A stretch of 64,000 bases of DNA from assembly GCA_963760125.1 (NCBI GenBank), contig CAVXBV010000008.1, positions 62,001 to 126,000 on the forward strand. Direction: 5' to 3'. The stretch's first letter is position 1; each line of letters begins with the position of its first letter. Below, in pieces: positions 1 through 8,620 of the stretch. The stretch comes from RYN-111 sp963760125. Lineage in GTDB: Bacteria > Actinomycetota > Actinomycetes > Mycobacteriales > SCTD01. A program made the position numbers and the translations under genes. The notes under the pieces were generated by a model, which saw nothing but the letters and a program-made list of their open reading frames with translations, was not told the origin of the DNA and did no database searches.

Positions 1-2
1 GC

Positions 3-197
3 GAGGTGATCGACCTGCAGGTCCAGGTCGGCTTCTACGACGCTGACGGGTCACTGCTCGGCACAGGGATCTGGGAGAAGCACGGCGAGGGCTCACACCC
101 GGACGAGGTCGCCAGGTTCACCGTGACAGCTCCGCCGACGTACCGCGATCGAGTGGCCGCGGCGGCTGTCGGCGTCCCTGTCCTGGTGAACGAGTAG
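3..197 (+). CDS. C-terminal fragment of an FxLYD-like domain protein
   Basis: The reading frame is open from the first complete codon of the window, so this is the 3' end of a gene that begins upstream. The 64 or so visible residues contain a VQVGFYDADGSLLGTG stretch followed by a beta-rich segment, which resembles the FxLYD domain found in actinobacterial surface or membrane-anchored proteins of unknown function. No catalytic motif is visible. It ends 64 bp before the carboxylase gene on the same strand. The family assignment rests on one motif and is tentative. Confidence 0.5.
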   Translation, partial: EVIDLQVQVGFYDADGSLLGTGIWEKHGEGSHPDEVARFTVTAPPTYRDRVAAAAVGVPVLVNE

Positions 198-261
198 CCG
201 CCCGAACCGGGCGCCGGGCCGCTCGATAGGCTCACGGCGCCTCACCGAGCTAGGGAGTTCC

Positions 262-2007
262 GTGCGCAAGGTCCTGATCGCCAACCGCGGCGAGATCGCT
301 GTCCGTGTCGCCCGCGCCTGCAAGGACGCCGGCCTGCTCTCGGTCGCCGTCTACGCCGAGCCCGACCTCGACGCGCTGCACGTGCGCGTCGCCGACGAGG
401 CGTACGCCCTCGGGGGGACGACGCCCGGCGACTCCTACCTGCGCATCGACAAGGTGCTCGCGGCGCTGAAGGAGTCCGGAGCGGACGCGGTCCACCCCGG
501 CTACGGCTTCCTGTCGGAGAACGCCGAGTTCGCCCAGGCCGTCATCGACGCCGGCGCCACGTGGATCGGCCCGTCCCCCGAGGCGATCGCGGCGCTCGGC
601 GACAAGACCACCGCGCGCCACATCGCGCTGAAGATCGGTGCCCCGCTGGTCCCCGGCACCGCCGACCCCGTGAAGGGCGTCGACGAGGTCCTCGCCTTCG
701 TCGAGGAGTACGGCCTGCCCGTGGCCATCAAGGCGGCGTTCGGCGGCGGCGGGCGCGGTCTGAAGATCGCGCGCACCAAGGACGAAGTCCCCGAGCTGTA
801 CGAGTCCGCCGTCCGCGAGGCCGTGGCTGCCTTCGGCCGCGGTGAGTGCTTCGTCGAGCGCTACCTCGACAAGCCGCGCCACGTCGAGACGCAGGTCCTC
901 GCCGACACCCACGGCAACGTCGTCGTCGTCAGCACCCGCGACTGCTCGCTGCAGCGCCGCTACCAGAAGGTCGTTGAAGAGGCCCCCGCCCCGTTCCTGT
1001 CGCAGGAGCAGATCGACCAGATCTACCAGGCGTCCAAGGACATCATCCGCGAGGCGAAGTACGTCGGGGCCGGCACCTGCGAGTTCCTCGTCGGGGCCGA
1101 CGGGCTGATCTCCTTCCTCGAGGTCAACACCCGCCTGCAGGTCGAGCACCCGGTGACCGAAGAGGTGACCGGTGTCGACCTCGTGCGCGAGCAGTTCCGC
1201 ATCGCCGACGGCCTCGAGCTGACCTTCACCGACCCGGAGCCGCGCGGGCACTCCTTCGAGTTCCGCATCAACGGCGAGGACCCGGGGCGCGGCTTCCTGC
1301 CGGCCCCCGGCACCGTCACCTCCTTCATCCCGCCGCTCGGACCCGGTGTCCGCGTCGACACCGGGGTCGAGTCCGGCTCCGTCATCGGCGGGGCGTTCGA
1401 CTCCCTGCTCGCCAAGCTCATCGTCACCGGCGCGACCCGCGAGGAGGCGCTTCAGCGCGCCGCCCGCGCGCTGGACGAGATGACGGTCGACGGGATGGCG
1501 ACGCTGCTGCCGTTCCACCGCAAGGTCGTCGTCGACCCCGCCTTCACGAGCGAGCCGTTCACGGTCCACAACCGCTGGATCGAGACCGAGTTCGACAACG
1601 ACCTCCCGCCGTACGCCGGTGCTGCCGACGTGGACGAGCAGACCGCGCCGCGCGAAACCGTGGTGGTCGAGGTCGGGGGCAAGCGCCTCGAGGTGTCCCT
1701 CCCTGCCGGCTTCGGCGGAGGCGGCGGGGCACCCGCTGCCAAGGGCCCGGCCAAGCGCAAGGCGGGCAGCAAGGCCGGCGCCGCGGCGTCCGGCGACGCC
1801 CTCACCTCGCCGATGCAGGGGACCATCGTCAAGGTCGCCGTCGAGGACGGCGCTCAGGTCGAGGCCGGTGACCTCATCGTCGTGCTCGAGGCCATGAAGA
1901 TGGAGCAGCCGCTCAACGCACACAAGGCCGGCACCGTGACCGGCCTGTCCTCCTCGGTCGGTGACGTCGTCACCGCCGGCACCGCCCTCTGCGAGATCAA
2001 GGACTGA
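262..2007 (+). CDS. accA3: Acetyl/propionyl-CoA carboxylase alpha chain (biotin carboxylase plus biotin carrier domain)
   Basis: The 581-residue protein has the biotin carboxylase N-domain (KVLIANRGEIAVRVARACK at the start), an ATP-grasp domain with a glycine-rich loop near residue 163 and the EVNTRLQVEHPVTE motif near residue 290, and a C-terminal biotinyl carrier domain. The biotin-accepting lysine is K546 in AMKMEQP. An Ala/Lys/Gly-rich linker (about 485-510) joins the halves. It carboxylates biotin using ATP and bicarbonate and hands the CO2 to a carboxyltransferase beta subunit that is not in this window. The GTG start is used because the canonical N-terminus begins there. Propionyl-CoA from sterol side chains would be a natural substrate for such a complex, but the gene lies outside the steroid operons. 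AccA3-type is the best label. Confidence 0.93.
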   Translation: MRKVLIANRGEIAVRVARACKDAGLLSVAVYAEPDLDALHVRVADEAYALGGTTPGDSYLRIDKVLAALKESGADAVHPGYGFLSENAEFAQAVIDAGATWIGPSPEAIAALGDKTTARHIALKIGAPLVPGTADPVKGVDEVLAFVEEYGLPVAIKAAFGGGGRGLKIARTKDEVPELYESAVREAVAAFGRGECFVERYLDKPRHVETQVLADTHGNVVVVSTRDCSLQRRYQKVVEEAPAPFLSQEQIDQIYQASKDIIREAKYVGAGTCEFLVGADGLISFLEVNTRLQVEHPVTEEVTGVDLVREQFRIADGLELTFTDPEPRGHSFEFRINGEDPGRGFLPAPGTVTSFIPPLGPGVRVDTGVESGSVIGGAFDSLLAKLIVTGATREEALQRAARALDEMTVDGMATLLPFHRKVVVDPAFTSEPFTVHNRWIETEFDNDLPPYAGAADVDEQTAPRETVVVEVGGKRLEVSLPAGFGGGGGAPAAKGPAKRKAGSKAGAAASGDALTSPMQGTIVKVAVEDGAQVEAGDLIVVLEAMKMEQPLNAHKAGTVTGLSSSVGDVVTAGTALCEIKD

Positions 2008-2014
2008 CGAGCAG

Positions 2015-3373
2015 TCAGACCTCGCGCGACATCAGCTGGCGGGCGGCCTCGTTGATCGAGCCGGACAGCGACGGGTAGATCGAGAAGGTGTGGGCCACCT
2101 GGTCCACGGTCAGGCCGTTCTGCACGGCCAGGGACACCGACAAGATCAGCTCGCTCGCGTGCGGCGCCACGATCACGCCCCCCAGCACCGACCCCGAGCC
2201 CGGTCGGCAGAACAGCTTCACGAAGCCGTCGGTGATGCCCTCCATCTTGGCCCGGGCGTTGGTGGCGAGTGGGAGCTTCAGCACGTTGGCGCTCACCACG
2301 CCGCTGTCGACCTGCGCCTGGGTGACGCCGACGGAGGCGACCTCCGGGTCGGTGAACACGTTGGACGACACCGACCAGAGCGCGAGCGGGGCCACGGCCT
2401 CCCCGAGGGCGTGCCACATCGCGATGCGGCCCTGCATCGCGGCGACCGACGCGAGCATCAGCACCCCGGTGCAGTCGCCCGCGGCGTACACACCGGGGAC
2501 GGTGGTGCGGGAGACGCGATCGACCTTGACGAAGCCGCCGGCCTCGAGCGCGATGCCTGCCTCCTCGAGGCCGAGGCCGGTGGTGTTCGGGATGGACCCG
2601 ACGGTCATCAGCACGTGCGTCCCGGCGACCTCGGTCCCGTCGGTCAGCGTCACGACGACGCCCTCGTCGGAGCGGACCACCCCGGCGGCTCGACCACGGC
2701 AGATCTGCATGCCGCGCCGCTCGAAGACCTGCTGGAGCAGCTCGGCGGCGTCCGCGTCCTCGCTCGGCAGGACGCGGTCACGGCTGGACACCAGGGTCAC
2801 CCGGCAGCCCATGGCGAGGTACGCCGCGGCGAACTCCGCACCGGTCACGCCCGAGCCCACCACGACCAGGTGCTCGGGCAGCTCGTCGAGGTCGTACAGC
2901 TGGCGCCAGTCGAGCACGCGGTGGCCGTCCGGCTCGGCGCCGGGCAGGACGCGAGGGGTCGCCCCGACGGCGAGCAGGACGACGTCGACGTCGACGACCT
3001 CGCCGGCTACCGACACGCGGCCCGGTCCCTCGAGCCGCGCGGCACCGCGCACGATGCGCACCCCCTCACGACGCAAGCGCGACTCGATGTCGGAGGACTG
3101 CGCCAGCGCCAGTGCCTTGACGCGGGCGTGCACCTCGGCCACGGCGACGCCCACGTCCCCGGTGGCGTGGACGCCGACACGGTCGGCCTCCGAGAGCGTG
3201 GTCATCGCGTCACTGGTGGCGATGAAGGTCTTGCTGGGCACGCAGTCCGACAGCACGCACATGCCACCGAGTCCGTCGCGCTCGACGAGGGTCACCTCCG
3301 CCCCGAGCTCCACGGCCACCAAGGCCGCCTCGTAGCCCGCGGGGCCCCCTCCTACTACAGCGATGCGCGTCAC
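2015..3373 (-). CDS. lpdA: LpdA-like NAD(P)H flavoprotein (pyridine nucleotide-disulfide oxidoreductase family)
   Basis: A 452-residue two-dinucleotide-binding flavoprotein. It has an N-terminal FAD motif GGGPAG (residues 8-13), a C39-x4-C44 disulfide-type pair in GMCVLSDCVPSK, an NAD motif GSGVTG and a C-terminal dimerisation domain. It resembles mycobacterial LpdA (Rv3303c), a quinone reductase-like enzyme. The C-terminal segment reads YPSLSGSINEAA and lacks the catalytic His-Pro-Thr motif of true lipoamide dehydrogenases, so classical E3 activity is unlikely. The GTG start at 3373 gives the canonical MTRIAVVGGG start; the longer open frame upstream runs into unrelated genes. It diverges from the next gene across 48 bp. 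Confidence 0.85.
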   Translation of the reverse strand: MTRIAVVGGGPAGYEAALVAVELGAEVTLVERDGLGGMCVLSDCVPSKTFIATSDAMTTLSEADRVGVHATGDVGVAVAEVHARVKALALAQSSDIESRLRREGVRIVRGAARLEGPGRVSVAGEVVDVDVVLLAVGATPRVLPGAEPDGHRVLDWRQLYDLDELPEHLVVVGSGVTGAEFAAAYLAMGCRVTLVSSRDRVLPSEDADAAELLQQVFERRGMQICRGRAAGVVRSDEGVVVTLTDGTEVAGTHVLMTVGSIPNTTGLGLEEAGIALEAGGFVKVDRVSRTTVPGVYAAGDCTGVLMLASVAAMQGRIAMWHALGEAVAPLALWSVSSNVFTDPEVASVGVTQAQVDSGVVSANVLKLPLATNARAKMEGITDGFVKLFCRPGSGSVLGGVIVAPHASELILSVSLAVQNGLTVDQVAHTFSIYPSLSGSINEAARQLMSREV

Positions 3374-3421
3374 GGTCCCATTGTCCCCGACGGCCCCGTC
3401 GGCGTCGGTAGGGTTGCCCGC

Positions 3422-3874
3422 ATGGCGCTCTACGCCGCGTACGGCAGCAACCTGGACCCGGCCCAGATGCTTGAGCGCTGCCCCCACTCCCCTGCCGCAG
3501 GCAGCGGCTGGATCGAGGGCTGGCGCCTGACGTTCGGCGGCGAGGACCTCGGTTGGGAGGGCTCGCTCGCGACCATGGTCGAGGCGCCCGGTGAGCACGT
3601 GTTCGTGCAGCTCTACGACATCACCGAGCCCGACGCTCGGGCGCTCGACACGTGGGAGGGCGCCGACACCGGCCTCTACCGCAAGCTGCGCATCCGCGTC
3701 GCCACGCTGGACGGCGACCGCCTGGCCTGGGTGTACGTCCTCGAAGGCTTCGAGGGCGGGTTGCCCGGGGCGCGCTACCTCGGAGTCCTGGCCGATGCCG
3801 CCGAGGCCGCGGGGGCGCCGGACGACTACATCGCGGAGCTGCGCAGCAGGCCGTGTCGCTCCACGGGTTCCTAG
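3422..3874 (+). CDS. Gamma-glutamylcyclotransferase-like protein
   Basis: The 150-residue protein has the family hallmark YGSNL close to the N-terminus (AAYGSNLDPAQM) and an acidic residue in the LDTWEGA segment that fits the catalytic Glu of the GGCT fold. GGCT enzymes release 5-oxoproline from gamma-glutamyl amino acids or peptides; bacterial members are mostly uncharacterised. The ATG at 3422 places YGSNL at residues 6-10 as in the family. It faces away from the LpdA-like gene and is followed 33 bp later by a membrane protein gene on the same strand. Confidence 0.78.
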   Translation: MALYAAYGSNLDPAQMLERCPHSPAAGSGWIEGWRLTFGGEDLGWEGSLATMVEAPGEHVFVQLYDITEPDARALDTWEGADTGLYRKLRIRVATLDGDRLAWVYVLEGFEGGLPGARYLGVLADAAEAAGAPDDYIAELRSRPCRSTGS

Positions 3875-3907
3875 CCCTCGACTCCGGCCTGGTGCAGACT
3901 CGCGATC

Positions 3908-4468
3908 ATGACTGGGTATGACGTCGTCCTCGCCCTCCACGTCCTCACCGCCGTGGCCGCTCTGCTGTTGGCCGGCCTCGTGCACGGCGCCGAGCACCTC
4001 AGCGCCCGCGCCCAGACGGTGGATGAGCTGCGCCGCACGACCGCCCCGTTGAAGCTGGGACCCGCGTTCGGCGCCCTGACCGCGCTGCTGCTCGTCCTGG
4101 GCATGGCCCTGCTGGGGATGTCGGACGAGCGCTACGGCTTCGGCGACCCGTTCATCTGGACGGCGCTGGTGGTCGTGGCCTACCTGCTCCTCGTGGGGCC
4201 CTTGGTGCTCGGACCGCACGAGACGAAGGTGCGGTCCGCGGTGGCCGAGGCTCCTGACGGTCCGGTGCCGGCCGACCTCCAGGCCCTGCTGGCCAGTCCC
4301 CGCGCGTGGCGGTTGAGCTGGGTGAGCACCCTGAGCGCCAGTGCCGTGATCCTCAACATGATCCTCAAGCTCGACACCCTGGGGTGCGTGCTGCTGGTGC
4401 TGGTCGGGGCCCTTCTCGGCGCGCTGGTGGGTCAGCGCGGGTCGACGCGCGCCGCTGTCACGGCCTGA
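3908..4468 (+). CDS. Integral membrane protein of unknown function
   Basis: A 186-residue protein with about four to five hydrophobic segments (roughly residues 5-25, 53-70, 80-98, 135-155 and 157-175) and a His-Gly-Ala-Glu-His stretch after the first one (residues 26-30). The spacing is reminiscent of DUF2269-type predicted membrane proteins, but I cannot assign a family firmly. It overlaps the 3' end of the convergent EamA transporter gene by 11 bp. Confidence 0.65.
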   Translation: MTGYDVVLALHVLTAVAALLLAGLVHGAEHLSARAQTVDELRRTTAPLKLGPAFGALTALLLVLGMALLGMSDERYGFGDPFIWTALVVVAYLLLVGPLVLGPHETKVRSAVAEAPDGPVPADLQALLASPRAWRLSWVSTLSASAVILNMILKLDTLGCVLLVLVGALLGALVGQRGSTRAAVTA

Positions 4469-5384
4469 CAGGCACCTCGGCCGCGGGTACGGCGGCACGC
4501 GCCCGCCCCTCCTGGCTCACCACGACGAACACCGCCACGACCGTGAGCAGCCCCCCGACCAGCCCGCTGCGACCGATCCGCTCACCTGCGAAGGCCACCC
4601 CCAGCAGGACCGCGACCACCGGGTTGACGTACGCGTACGTCGCGACCTGGCTCACCGGGGCCGCTCCCAACAGCCACGAGTACGCCGTGAAGGCCACGAC
4701 GGAGCCCAGCACGATCAGGTAGACCAGCGCCCAGAACGCTGAGGCGTGGAACGTCGACGGCACCCGTTCGCCGCTCGCGAAGCCGACCCCCAGCAGCACG
4801 AGGCCGCCCCCGGCGAGCTGGCCGACCGTCCGGGCCAGCGGGTCCGGCGGCAGGCTCCACCGCGACGCCTGGAACGACCCGACCGCCCAGAGCAGCGCGG
4901 CGACCAGCACCAGGCCGGCCGGCAGCGCCGACACGCCCCCCGGGCGCGACCCGGGGAGCAGGAGCAGACCGAGCCCGACGAAGCCGATTCCCACGCCCGT
5001 CACGGTGCGCGGGTGCGGCCGGTCGCCGGCGACCATCCGCAGGAGCACGACGTACAGCGGAACGCTGGCGACCAGCAGCGCTGCCAGCCCGGACGGCAGG
5101 TCGGCGTGCTCCGCGACGGTGACCCCGCCGTTGCCCGCGGACAGCAGCAGCACCCCGATCCAGGCCGTCCGCGCCCACTGCCGCACCGTCCCGCGGAAGG
5201 CGTGTCGCCCCCGCCGGACGCGCAGGTAGGCAGCGAGCAGGACAGCCGCCACCGTCGACCGCACCCCGGCGACGAGCAGCGGCGGGTTGCCGTCCACGGC
5301 ATAAGCGATCCCGAGGTAGGTCGAGCCCCAGAAGACGTACACCAGCCCGAGGGCCGTCCAGATCCGCCAGGGCGCCGCTGTCAC
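4458..5384 (-). CDS. EamA-family (DMT superfamily) transporter
   Basis: The 308-residue protein has about ten hydrophobic segments in two repeated halves. It begins with the typical EamA opening (WTALGLVYVFWGSTYLGIAYAV), and a second repeat has LPAGLVLVAALLWAVGSFQ and a conserved PVVAVLLG segment. DMT transporters export amino acids, nucleotides or other small metabolites; the substrate cannot be read from sequence. The GTG/ATG-proximal start at 5384 matches the family N-terminus. It is divergent from the SDR gene across 42 bp. Confidence 0.85.
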   Translation of the reverse strand: MTAAPWRIWTALGLVYVFWGSTYLGIAYAVDGNPPLLVAGVRSTVAAVLLAAYLRVRRGRHAFRGTVRQWARTAWIGVLLLSAGNGGVTVAEHADLPSGLAALLVASVPLYVVLLRMVAGDRPHPRTVTGVGIGFVGLGLLLLPGSRPGGVSALPAGLVLVAALLWAVGSFQASRWSLPPDPLARTVGQLAGGGLVLLGVGFASGERVPSTFHASAFWALVYLIVLGSVVAFTAYSWLLGAAPVSQVATYAYVNPVVAVLLGVAFAGERIGRSGLVGGLLTVVAVFVVVSQEGRARAAVPAAEVPVRP

Positions 5385-5426
5385 GAGGTCACCCTCTCAG
5401 AGGCCTGCCAGTGCTTTGATCTGGGG

Positions 5427-6266
5427 ATGACACCGCTGAACGGGAAGGTCTGCATCGTGACCGGCGCCAGCGCCGGCATCGGGACGGCGACGGCCCTCGG
5501 CCTGGCGCGCCAGGGCGCCGACCTCGCGCTGGTCGGCCGCGACGCGGCGCGGCTGGACCAGGTGGCCTCGGACTGCCGTGGCGCGGGTGCGGGAACGGTA
5601 CGCACCTACCCGTGCGACTTCGCCGTCCTCGATCAGGTGCGCGGCCTCGCCGACTCCTTGCAGGAGGACTGGACCCGGATCGACGTCCTCATCAACAACG
5701 CCGCCCTCGTCCTGCAGCACCGCGAGGAAACCGTCGACGGCTACGAGAAGGTCTTCGCCGTCAACCACCTCGCGCCGTACCTCCTGACCCGGTTGCTCCT
5801 GGACCGGATCGTGGCGTCGGCGCCGGCGCGGATCGTCAACGTCGCCTCGGACGCGCACACGTTCGGAGCGATGGAGCCCGACGACTACATGAGCACGCGC
5901 GCGTTCAAGCCGCTGAAGGTCTACGGGCGCAGCAAGCTCGCGAACATCCTGTTCACGGTCGAGCTCGACAAGCGCCTGAAGGGCAGCGGCGTCACGGTCA
6001 ACTGCCTGCACCCCGGCTTCGTCTCGACCTCGCTCGGCCGGGACAACAAGATCGCCGCGCTGTTGCTCCCGCTCGCCCGGTTCCTCCCCTTCGTCAAGTC
6101 ACCCGCGGACGGCGCCTCGACGACGTTGCGCCTCGCGACCGAGGACGTCGGCGTCTCCGGGGAGTACTTCGCCGACGGCAAGGTGCACGCCACCAAGGAC
6201 TACGCCAAGGACCCCGCGATGGCAGCCCGGCTCTGGGACGACAGCGCCGCCCTCGTCGGCCTCTAG
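5427..6266 (+). CDS. Short-chain dehydrogenase (retinol-dehydrogenase-like SDR)
   Basis: A 279-residue classical SDR with the TGASAGIG cofactor loop (residues 12-19), NNA motif in LINNAAL and the active-site YGRSK in KVYGRSKLANILF. The RSKLANILF segment and the HPGFVSTSLGRD loop are typical of the retinol dehydrogenase/WW-oxidoreductase-like branch. Substrate is probably a secondary alcohol or ketone; a steroid is possible because kshB is the next gene, but nothing specific shows it. The ATG at 5427 gives the normal N-terminus. Its stop overlaps the convergent kshB stop by 4 bp. Confidence 0.83.
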   Translation: MTPLNGKVCIVTGASAGIGTATALGLARQGADLALVGRDAARLDQVASDCRGAGAGTVRTYPCDFAVLDQVRGLADSLQEDWTRIDVLINNAALVLQHREETVDGYEKVFAVNHLAPYLLTRLLLDRIVASAPARIVNVASDAHTFGAMEPDDYMSTRAFKPLKVYGRSKLANILFTVELDKRLKGSGVTVNCLHPGFVSTSLGRDNKIAALLLPLARFLPFVKSPADGASTTLRLATEDVGVSGEYFADGKVHATKDYAKDPAMAARLWDDSAALVGL

Positions 6267-7279
6267 TCGTACGCCACCTTCACCGCGTCGCTCACCGGTC
6301 GGCTCTGGCAGGCCAGGCGCCAGCCCTCGTCGAGGTCCTGCTGCTCGAGCACGGAGTTGTTGTCCATGCTCACCTCGCCCTCGAGCAGCTTGAGGCCGCA
6401 GGCGCTGCACGCCCCCTCGCGGCAGGAGTACGGCGCATCGAGGCCCTTGTCGAGCAGGAAGTCCAGCAGCTTCTGGCTGACCGGCCAGGCGAGCTCATGA
6501 GTGGCGCCATCGAGCTCGACCACCAGGTCGACAGTGGCCTCGCCCGCGACAGCGGGGGCGGCGTCGACCTCGGTCCACGGGTCCCCGGCGAGGCTGGTGA
6601 ACCGCTCGATGTGGATCCGGTCGCGGCTGACGCCGAGCTCCTTGAGCGCATCGGCGGCGCAGTCCATGAAGGGCGCCGGGCCGCAGATGAACGCCTCGGC
6701 GTGCGCCCAGGGACGGACGATCTCCTGCAGCGGCTTGAGAGACGGCAGGCCCTGCACCGTCTCCAGCCAGTGGAGGACGACGAGCCGGTCCGGGTGAGCA
6801 GCGACGAGCTCGCGCAGCTCGCGGTGGAAGATCACCGACTGCTCGTCACGGTTGGCGTAGACCAGCAGCATCTTGCCCGTACCGCTGGCCAGCGCCGACT
6901 TGATGATGCTCATGACCGGCGTGACGCCGGACCCGCCGGCGAGCAGCAGCAGGTCGGTGTCGAGGGACCGGGGGGTGAAGGTCCCGGACGGGGCGAGCAC
7001 GTCGATCTCGTGACCGGCCAGGACCGTGTCGCAGACCCAGTTGGAGCCCCGGCCGTCCTTGACCCGCTTCACGGTGACCTGCAGGTGCTCGTCGACACCC
7101 GGCGCGCTCGACAGGGAGTAGCAGCGGGCGACGTACCCGTCCTCCCACGGCAGCCGCAAGGTGAGGAACTGACCCGGCCTGTAGGTCACGCCCTCGGGTT
7201 TTTCGAAGACCACCGAGTGGGCGTCGCCGGTCTCGTGGACGACGTCGAGCACCTTCAGCCGCAGCTGCTCAGAGCTCAC
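6263..7279 (-). CDS. kshB: 3-ketosteroid 9alpha-hydroxylase, reductase component
   Basis: The 338-residue protein has a ferredoxin-NADP reductase core with the FAD motif RCYSLSS (52-58), an NAD-binding GGSGVTP (115-121), and a C-terminal plant-type [2Fe-2S] domain with C286, C291, C294 and C324. This order and length match KshB (Rv3571), which passes electrons from NAD(P)H to the Rieske oxygenase KshA. GTG start; its first 11 bp overlap the end of the small Cys-rich gene downstream of kshA, so marR-kshA-small gene-kshB read as one translationally coupled operon. The same architecture occurs in phenylacetyl-CoA epoxidase reductases, but the kshA context decides the call. Confidence 0.92.
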   Translation of the reverse strand: MSSEQLRLKVLDVVHETGDAHSVVFEKPEGVTYRPGQFLTLRLPWEDGYVARCYSLSSAPGVDEHLQVTVKRVKDGRGSNWVCDTVLAGHEIDVLAPSGTFTPRSLDTDLLLLAGGSGVTPVMSIIKSALASGTGKMLLVYANRDEQSVIFHRELRELVAAHPDRLVVLHWLETVQGLPSLKPLQEIVRPWAHAEAFICGPAPFMDCAADALKELGVSRDRIHIERFTSLAGDPWTEVDAAPAVAGEATVDLVVELDGATHELAWPVSQKLLDFLLDKGLDAPYSCREGACSACGLKLLEGEVSMDNNSVLEQQDLDEGWRLACQSRPVSDAVKVAYD

Positions 7280-7475
7280 TGCTCACCTCGAGCCGGCCTT
7301 GGAACACCGCGTCCCGGATCGCGTCCGACAGCTCGGGGCAGGTGTCGCCGACGGGCAGCTCCGCGCGCAGCGGGCAGGCGGCGCTGTCCACCTCCCACTG
7401 GATCGAGGTCTGCGCCGCGCTGTTCTTCGAGACCTGCACGGTGGTGCCGCAGCGGGCGCAGTCGACCGGCTGCAC
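7269..7475 (-). CDS. Small four-cysteine protein between kshA and kshB
   Basis: A 68-residue protein starting MQPVDCARCGTTVQV. Its GTG start overlaps the kshA stop as TAGTG, and its own stop lies 11 bp inside kshB, so both junctions are coupled and the frame is very likely translated. It has a C-x2-C knuckle (C6, C9) and two later cysteines in AACPLR and DTCPEL, enough for a zinc ribbon or a small metal site, but it is not a recognisable ferredoxin. There is no signal peptide or membrane segment. A role as an assembly or electron-transfer accessory of the Rieske hydroxylase is inference from position only. Confidence 0.75.
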   Translation of the reverse strand: MQPVDCARCGTTVQVSKNSAAQTSIQWEVDSAACPLRAELPVGDTCPELSDAIRDAVFQGRLEVSSEL

Positions 7476-8620
7476 TACGCCTCCGCGGGCTGCGACTGCG
7501 CAGCGAGCTTGGCCTTCTCGACGAGCTCCTTCTGCCAGAAGTCCACGGCCTTCGTGGTGTCGATCTCGAACTCGAAACGCTGGTTCATCTCCGGGGTGAT
7601 GTCGGCGACGTCGACGTAGAACTGCTCGTACCACCGGCGGAGCTGGTAGACCGGCCCGTCCTCCTCGCACAGCAGGGGGTTGTCGATCCGGGTCTTGTTC
7701 TTCCAGATCTTCACGTCCTCGAGGAAGCCGCTCCCGATCATGTCGAGCATCTTGCCGGCGATCATGTCGTTGGTCGCGTCGTCGAACTCCGGCTTCTTCT
7801 TCATGACCATGCCGTAGTTGAGGTGGAAGCTGTTCGACGTGATCGGGTAGTGGCACGTGATGAGGACGGTCTCGAAGACCATCTCGCCGTACTTCGTCCA
7901 GAGCTTGTCCACCAGGTAGCTCGGGCCCCAGTACGTCGCATCCGACACCGTCAGCTGGTCCTCGGCCACACCGATCTCGATCGGCAGCCCCTTGGCCGCC
8001 TCCTCGTGCGAGGTGCCGCTGAAGTACTGCGTGCAGACGTGCCCCTCGAAGACGTTCTTGAAGTAGGTCGGCAGGCCCTTGTGGATGTAGTAGAAGTGGG
8101 CCATGTCGACCATGTTGTCGATGATCTCGCGGCAGTGGGAGCCCTCGACGACGGTGTCGTCCCAGACCCAGTCGGTCCAGGCGCCGTCCTCGAATCCCTC
8201 GATCGCCGGGATGGTCACGTCCTCGGGTGGCGGGTTGCCCTCGGGGTCGTGCCACACGAAGACCTGACCGTCGAGGGTCATCGCGGTCCAGGAACGCGTG
8301 CGTGCCCGAGGCGGGACCCGCCGGGCGTAGGGGATCTCCTGGCACTTGCCGTCGCCACCCCAGCGCCACGAGTGGAACGGGCAGGCGACGTTGTCGCCGA
8401 CGACCTCGCCCTGCGACAGGTCCCCGCCCATGTGACGGCAGTACGCGTCGAGCACCTTCACCTCACCGTCCGCGCCCTTCCACACGACGAGCTTGGTGCC
8501 GAAGGCCTCCAGCCCGTGCGGCTTCCCGTCGGCGAGGTCCCTGGTCAGCCCCAGGCAGTGCCACCCGCGCGCGAACCGCTCCGGGGGCGCGCCGGCCTCG
8601 ATGGTGCGGATCTCGTTCAT
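7475..8620 (-). CDS. kshA: 3-ketosteroid 9alpha-hydroxylase, Rieske oxygenase component
   Basis: The 381-residue protein has a Rieske [2Fe-2S] site C61-x-H63 and C80-x2-H83, followed by the mononuclear iron site in DNMVDMAHFYYIH (His175 and His180, with Asp172 as the bridge to the neighbouring Rieske centre). Length and motif spacing match KshA (Rv3526), which hydroxylates 1,4-androstadiene-3,17-dione at C9 and, together with Delta1-dehydrogenation by KstD, triggers spontaneous ring B opening to 3-HSA. ATG start at 8620 lies inside the marR stop (ATGA overlap). Transcribed toward kshB. Confidence 0.94.
   Translation of the reverse strand: MNEIRTIEAGAPPERFARGWHCLGLTRDLADGKPHGLEAFGTKLVVWKGADGEVKVLDAYCRHMGGDLSQGEVVGDNVACPFHSWRWGGDGKCQEIPYARRVPPRARTRSWTAMTLDGQVFVWHDPEGNPPPEDVTIPAIEGFEDGAWTDWVWDDTVVEGSHCREIIDNMVDMAHFYYIHKGLPTYFKNVFEGHVCTQYFSGTSHEEAAKGLPIEIGVAEDQLTVSDATYWGPSYLVDKLWTKYGEMVFETVLITCHYPITSNSFHLNYGMVMKKKPEFDDATNDMIAGKMLDMIGSGFLEDVKIWKNKTRIDNPLLCEEDGPVYQLRRWYEQFYVDVADITPEMNQRFEFEIDTTKAVDFWQKELVEKAKLAAQSQPAEA

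Noticed and set aside
250..1923. 557-codon open frame opposite the carboxylase gene
   Set aside because: High-GC antisense shadow; low-complexity Gly/Val/Leu/Asp-rich translation, no motif, while the plus strand encodes a full biotin carboxylase with a biotinyl Lys.
1996..2020. Terminator between the carboxylase and lpdA-like genes
   Set aside because: Only a 5-bp CTGAC/GTCAG stem is visible, too weak to call.
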